Assembly: GCF_033568475.1 (NCBI RefSeq) | Contig: NC_133121.1 | Location: 134,448,375-134,512,374, forward strand | Length of the DNA stretch: 64,000 nucleotides | Source of the DNA: Henckelia pumila | Taxonomy: Eukaryota; Streptophyta; Magnoliopsida; Lamiales; Gesneriaceae | Direction: 5' to 3' | Shown: positions 59,943-64,000 of the stretch, one piece after another | Layout: every line of letters starts with the position of its first letter | Position numbering within the stretch: the first letter of the stretch is position 1 | Translations under genes and position numbers: made by a program | Notes under the pieces: model-generated | Databases searched by the model: none | Told to the model about the DNA's origin: nothing | What the model saw: the letters and a program-made list of their open reading frames with translations, nothing else

Positions 59943-60165
59943 TTCGGCGGGGAAGGAAGGAATTGGGATGGTTGAAAATCAAATCTTGGATGAAATTTCT
60001 CGTCTTTCTGATTTCTTCAAGTCCCCCCATATACAGTATACCTGATCCCAACGATGAACGATCAGCTTTCAGCATCGGCCCCTATACGACATCGTATCTG
60101 CAACCTTTTTAAAGAAAAAATAAAATAAAAATTTCAATTTTCAATTTGAAGTATAACTTAATCTA

Positions 60166-60759
60166 CAATACAAAAAAACGAAGGTTTTGCCACGATTTAT
60201 AAAAAAACGTAGCAAAATATTGTGACTGTTTCTTATTTCTACGCTTTTATAAAAATCATCGCAAAATAGAACAATTTTTTAAACCGTTGAAACATTGTGA
60301 TAGTTTTTATCTCACCGTCGCAATGACATTGCAACAATTTTTAATTGCGACGGTTTATTAAAAACAGTAGCAAATATATTGCAACGGTTATACGGTTATT
60401 TAAAAACCGTTGTAAAATAATATTTACGCATAAATTTGCGACGCTTTTACAAATTGCGATGGTTTTTCTAAAAGCGTTGCAAATTATGTATTTTATTATT
60501 TATATATATACACTATTTATAAAATTTATTTGTAATGTATATTTAAAAATATAACTGTAAATTAATTTATTTTTTGAGGTGTACAAAACTATTGTAGCCT
60601 TGTAAGAATTTATTTATGTGTATGTATATTTGTCCATGTTCAACGCATCTCATTAATTGTACGTGTTTTAATAATTGAGTTAGCTTTTAAGTTGCGACGA
60701 TTTTTATAAAAACCATCGCATAAAAACCGTTGCACGATTTTACGACGGTTTTATAAATA

Positions 60760-60793
<34 letters not shown>

Positions 60794-61282
60794 AAATACA
60801 TAATTTGCGACGCTTTTAGAAAAAATCGTCACAAATTGAGACGGTTTTGTCAAAAAGCGTCGCAAATTTATGTGTAAATAAATTATATATTATTTTGCAA
60901 CGGTTTTTTAATAACCGTTGCAATATATTTTCTATTGTTTTTAATATGTGCGAGTGCGATGGTTTATTAAAAATCGTTGCATGATTTATTAAAAATCGTT
61001 GCAATGTCATTACGCCGGTTACATAAAAGCCGTCGCAATGTTTCAACGGTTTTTTAAACCGTTGTATTTTGCGATTTGCGACGGTTTCTTATAAGCCGTC
61101 GCAAAAAGCCGTCGCAATGTTTCAACGGTTTTTTAAACCGTTGTATTTTGCGATTTGCGACGGTTTCTTATAAGCCGTCACAATATTTAAACATTTAAAC
61201 AACGGTTTTTGAAAAACCGTTGCAGATGTTTCTACGGTTTTTAAAAAACTGTAGCAAAACCTCCGTTATGTTTTTTGTAGTG
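60166..61282. mobile_element. Non-autonomous CACTA-like element with dense palindromic repeats
   Basis: The right end read on the minus strand starts CACTACAAAAAACATAACGG. The left end starts CAATACAAAAAAACGAAGG, a one-base-changed version, and both lead into a GAGGTTTTGC / GAAGGTTTTGC word. The whole 1.1 kb is filled with GCGACGGTTTT.../...AAAACCGTCGC palindromes in both directions. CACTACAAAA ends with many subterminal repeats identify the CACTA superfamily. There is no transposase, and no 3-bp target duplication could be confirmed. Confidence 0.75.
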
Positions 61283-62016
61283 AGCTAGTTCTAGTTCTCT
61301 CATATAAATAACACTATTAAAATAATTTATTTTATATTTATTATATATGTATCTCTTGCCAAAGTAAAGTTATTATCTAAGTTTGAAGGCTTATCCGCTA
61401 TGAAATCAAAGTCATTATTGTCCCCACCTCATCGGATATAATCTCCCCCACCAAAAAAATATCAGCATCTACCTTGTTTTTTCTCTTTGTTTTGGTTTTT
61501 TTTTAATGAGAAACCTATAGTTAGGTCTCGTATAAATGAAATTTAAATATATATATAGAGTAGATTTTCGGTGAGATGATCATACATATCTTTATTCTTA
61601 AGACAAATTAACTCTGTCCATAAAAAAATAATATTTTTTTCATGAATACACAAATAAAATATATGTCCCACAAAATTATCCCACGTGAATTTTTGTGATA
61701 CATATGTACTAATTACATTACATTAAAAAGAAAAGGCTTTTCATGGACAAATTTGTGGCTTGCTTTTTCACTTCCAAGGGGCTAATTTACCCCAAAACAA
61801 GAAACCAGCTTGCTTTTACACTTCCAAGGGGTTAATTGACCCCAAAACTAGAAACCAAACATCATACTTTCTTTCCACTCTTTACAAGTGAATCTACATA
61901 AATGAGCCAACATCGCGGAACGCTTACTCAATGAAACAATGTGAACATCTACTTTTTACACACACAAATTAACCTAACCATCTTTGCGAATCGATAATCC
62001 CCTAGTTGCCTTGGCG
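61283..62016. other. 3' flank of the DUF716 gene, with tandem duplication
   Basis: A 50-bp unit (GCTTGCTTTT..CACTTCCAAG onward) occurs twice in tandem at 61758-61807 and 61808-61857, with five or so differences. It probably lies in or near the 3' UTR of the minus-strand gene. About 61510-61700 resembles the GTCTCA MITE family in diverged form. Confidence 0.55.
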
Positions 62017-62967
62017 CTACCTCTCCATGACCATAGAGGCTAATGGCTTTCCAATTTGTAGAAAACTCGTGGACTCACCAATCTTATGGTTTCCATCTTT
62101 CTGCGCCTCGACGTCGTCGTTGTTTTCGTCTTCCTCTGCCACATAGTTCGTTAGGGAATACTCGATATCGACCTTTTTATGGTACAACTTGATCATAAAA
62201 AGATAAAGTGCCACGACGAAAATTGTCATCACTGTTATGTACCAACTAAATTGAATGTTCACTAACGATTTGGCACGTTCTAGCGACTCTTTGTCGTGGC
62301 ACCGGACCACATCGTGACTTTCCTCCAAGTTTATGAAGCAACCTTTAGGTAGGAGGCTAGGGGTCCATAACATGTAACCCATGACCACGAGCCAAACACC
62401 CTGGAACATAATGCTAGCAGACCTAACAAAGCTATTCAAGAAACTTTGGGGGTAACTAATGCCTAAAAGGGTGGTGGAAAGTGATACAAAGATGGCAATT
62501 TGAAGAAGCCAGTGGTATTGGCCCTCAACCCCCATGTGATCCGTGGAGTGGAGATGGAAGAGGAGCAGTTGCTGCCCGAAAGCCACCGCGCCTAGCATAT
62601 TGGTGAGTCCGTAACGTGCCGGAGGGGCGAGCTTATCTAGCACGATTGAGAGGAACGCATACGTGAAGAAAGTTAAGGAGATGTTGGAATGCTCGAAACT
62701 GTGGAGATGGTTAGAAGGGATGGTTCCGTCGGGGTCGAAGGGCTGGTGGCGATCGGGCCCTATGAAGAGTTCCATTGCTATGGACATGGAGCTTCCGATC
62801 ATGATCAAGTAGAGCTCGAGATACTTGATTCTTGAAGTTGGAAACCATGGCGAAGATATGTAGGAATTCGGGTTCAGGCCATGCAACTTGATGTGATTGA
62901 GAATATGCCATAATCCTATGATGAAAAAGCCAAATCCAAGTGCCACATGCCCAATGAAACTACCCAT
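62017..62967 (-). CDS. DUF716 / TMEM45-like multi-pass membrane protein
   Basis: An uninterrupted single-exon frame of 316 residues starts MGSFIGHVALGFGFF. About seven hydrophobic segments run from residue 8 to about 265. The DUF716 family features are visible: an early LWHILNHI, MELFIGP, then LHSFEHSNI and a histidine-rich LLLFHLHSTDHMG that could bind a metal. The C-terminal 50 residues are acidic and cytosolic. Plant members are annotated as viral-response or TMEM45 proteins; biochemical function is unknown. From memory, close Arabidopsis relatives are At1g55230 and At1g55240. Confidence 0.88.
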   Translation of the reverse strand: MGSFIGHVALGFGFFIIGLWHILNHIKLHGLNPNSYISSPWFPTSRIKYLELYLIMIGSSMSIAMELFIGPDRHQPFDPDGTIPSNHLHSFEHSNISLTFFTYAFLSIVLDKLAPPARYGLTNMLGAVAFGQQLLLFHLHSTDHMGVEGQYHWLLQIAIFVSLSTTLLGISYPQSFLNSFVRSASIMFQGVWLVVMGYMLWTPSLLPKGCFINLEESHDVVRCHDKESLERAKSLVNIQFSWYITVMTIFVVALYLFMIKLYHKKVDIEYSLTNYVAEEDENNDDVEAQKDGNHKIGESTSFLQIGKPLASMVMER

Positions 62968-63041
62968 CTTGTATCAACTTGAAAGTAGTAGTAGTTGAAG
63001 CGGTTTAATTTTTGTAAAGGGACTATAGGTAGTGGATTGGT

Positions 63042-63049
63042 TTTTATAT
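63042..63049 (-). promoter_or_regulatory. TATA box of the DUF716 gene
   Basis: ATATAAAA on the minus strand, about 75 bases upstream of the ATG, allows a 5' UTR of about 45 nt. Confidence 0.5.
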
Positions 63050-63054
63050 GATGG

Positions 63055-64000
63055 AGTATGGGGCCGGGAAGAAACATGAAATCTGTGGTCTGGATATTGC
63101 TTGTAAATGAGCAGTTGAATACATAATTCTAAAGTTTGAAAATTCTAAGAGGGTTCTCTTATCTTTTCTAGCTTGGAGAGTAAGAAGAATATGAGATCGA
63201 GAAAAGTTGACCAAAGACTAATTTCTATAATATATGTATGAAATATGGTTTAAATCTAACTTTGGAAATTATTCATGTATGTTATCCGGGTTTTTATTAA
63301 ATTAACGATAAAAAAAAAATCGATTTCAAAAATTACGTGGAACATGAAAAATTTCATATATACGTTATTTGGCAGCCGTCCACTGTCGGTGGCAGCGAAG
63401 GCTGCCATGTTGGCATGCCCACACGGCACTCACCCATCCCACCCATTTTTGGCTCCATGAGCACTAAATACATATATTATGTTCCATTTACTTTTATATT
63501 AAAATGCCTTCATGCGCATTAAATACATATTATGTTCCCTTTACTTTTATATTGAAATGCATTAACACGAAAAAATAAATGTTAACTTACAATTTCAGCG
63601 TGAAAATTTAATTCACACGGAAAAAATAATGTTTACGTGTAAATAATTAATGCACGTGGAATCATATTGGCTATATAATGAGAACATGAGAATCCGGCAA
63701 TATCATTAAACTCTTAAGAAATATTTCTTTCCTTGATTCATTGACATTAAGAGCTCTTGATTCGGCTGTAGAAAATTCTTCTGAAAATCTTCAATCATCT
63801 TCAACGTTAAGAGCTCTTGGTTTTCTGCAAGTCGAAGTTTCTATTTGATCATGACTCTTCCTCTCGCGCGCAGTCATCTTTCCTCGATATACGTAGAGTC
63901 TTGAGAACTAGGAAAAATTCCTTACTTAGATTCCTAAAAATATGGAAACATGTGATTTAAGACATCAAATTTTTTTAATTAAGATAACGATGAGTCTAAG
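63055..64000. other. Intergenic right edge with a tandem duplication
   Basis: A unit of about 46 bp (GCACTAAATACATAT..TTTTATATT) is repeated at 63461-63507 and 63516-63560. No gene is supported to the window edge. Confidence 0.5.

Noticed and set aside
59689-60075. 128-codon minus-strand frame upstream of the plastid-protein start
   Set aside because: It overlaps exon 1 in another frame and does not join the downstream exons.
1-64000. CRISPR arrays, rRNA or functional tRNA genes
   Set aside because: None seen. tRNA-like heads found belong to SINE-like repeats, and the tandem repeats lack CRISPR spacer structure.

Overview
This is a stretch of a eudicot plant nuclear genome. The evidence is AT-rich intergenic DNA, GT-AG introns and typical plant single-copy genes, and Ty1-copia retrotransposons primed by initiator tRNA-Met. 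There are also hAT-, CACTA- and Mutator-type DNA elements, tRNA-derived SINEs and an endogenous plant pararetrovirus (EPRV). The gene families would fit an asterid, but I cannot fix the species.

Left edge (1-7064): the 5' part of a polyamine/amino-acid transporter gene of the PUT type (minus strand, cut by the window edge), then about 6 kb of non-genic DNA. That DNA holds a short MITE, a hAT-like element, a 1.85-kb inverted-repeat element with GC-rich palindromic arrays, and a SINE with a perfect 16-bp target duplication.

Region 7065-16591 is the most unusual part. Related inverted repeats of roughly 160 bp, starting GGGATAAT and flanked by an 8-bp direct repeat, enclose an almost entire pararetroviral genome on the minus strand. 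Its order is PBS, leader, ORF1, coat protein, movement protein, small ORF, protease-RT-RNase H, transactivator-like protein and a 35S-like promoter. A solo LTR has inserted near the promoter. The viral genes overlap in the compact way of functional caulimovirids but carry many stops and frameshifts, so the copy is dead.

Region 17419-33139 is a decayed Ty1-copia element on the plus strand with 0.27-kb LTRs, inserted in a TA repeat. A younger Ty1-copia element (21061-30400, minus strand, 1.84-kb LTRs, 5-bp target duplication CTCAA) split it in its integrase gene. Two solo LTRs of the younger family lie at 7507-9352 and 45975-47818, both with perfect 5-bp duplications.

The right half is gene-bearing. 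A kelch-repeat F-box gene of the SAGL1 type (plus) is followed by a DUF538 gene (minus), a GPI-anchored lipid-transfer protein gene (minus) and a nine-coding-exon SF1-like KH-domain gene (plus). A plastid-targeted protein of unknown function (minus) and a DUF716/TMEM45-like membrane protein (minus) complete the set. From memory, the F-box, DUF538, lipid-transfer and DUF716 genes lie close together on Arabidopsis chromosome 1 (At1g55230-At1g55270), so this looks like a conserved gene block expanded here by repeats. A CACTA-like element and several MITEs lie between the genes.
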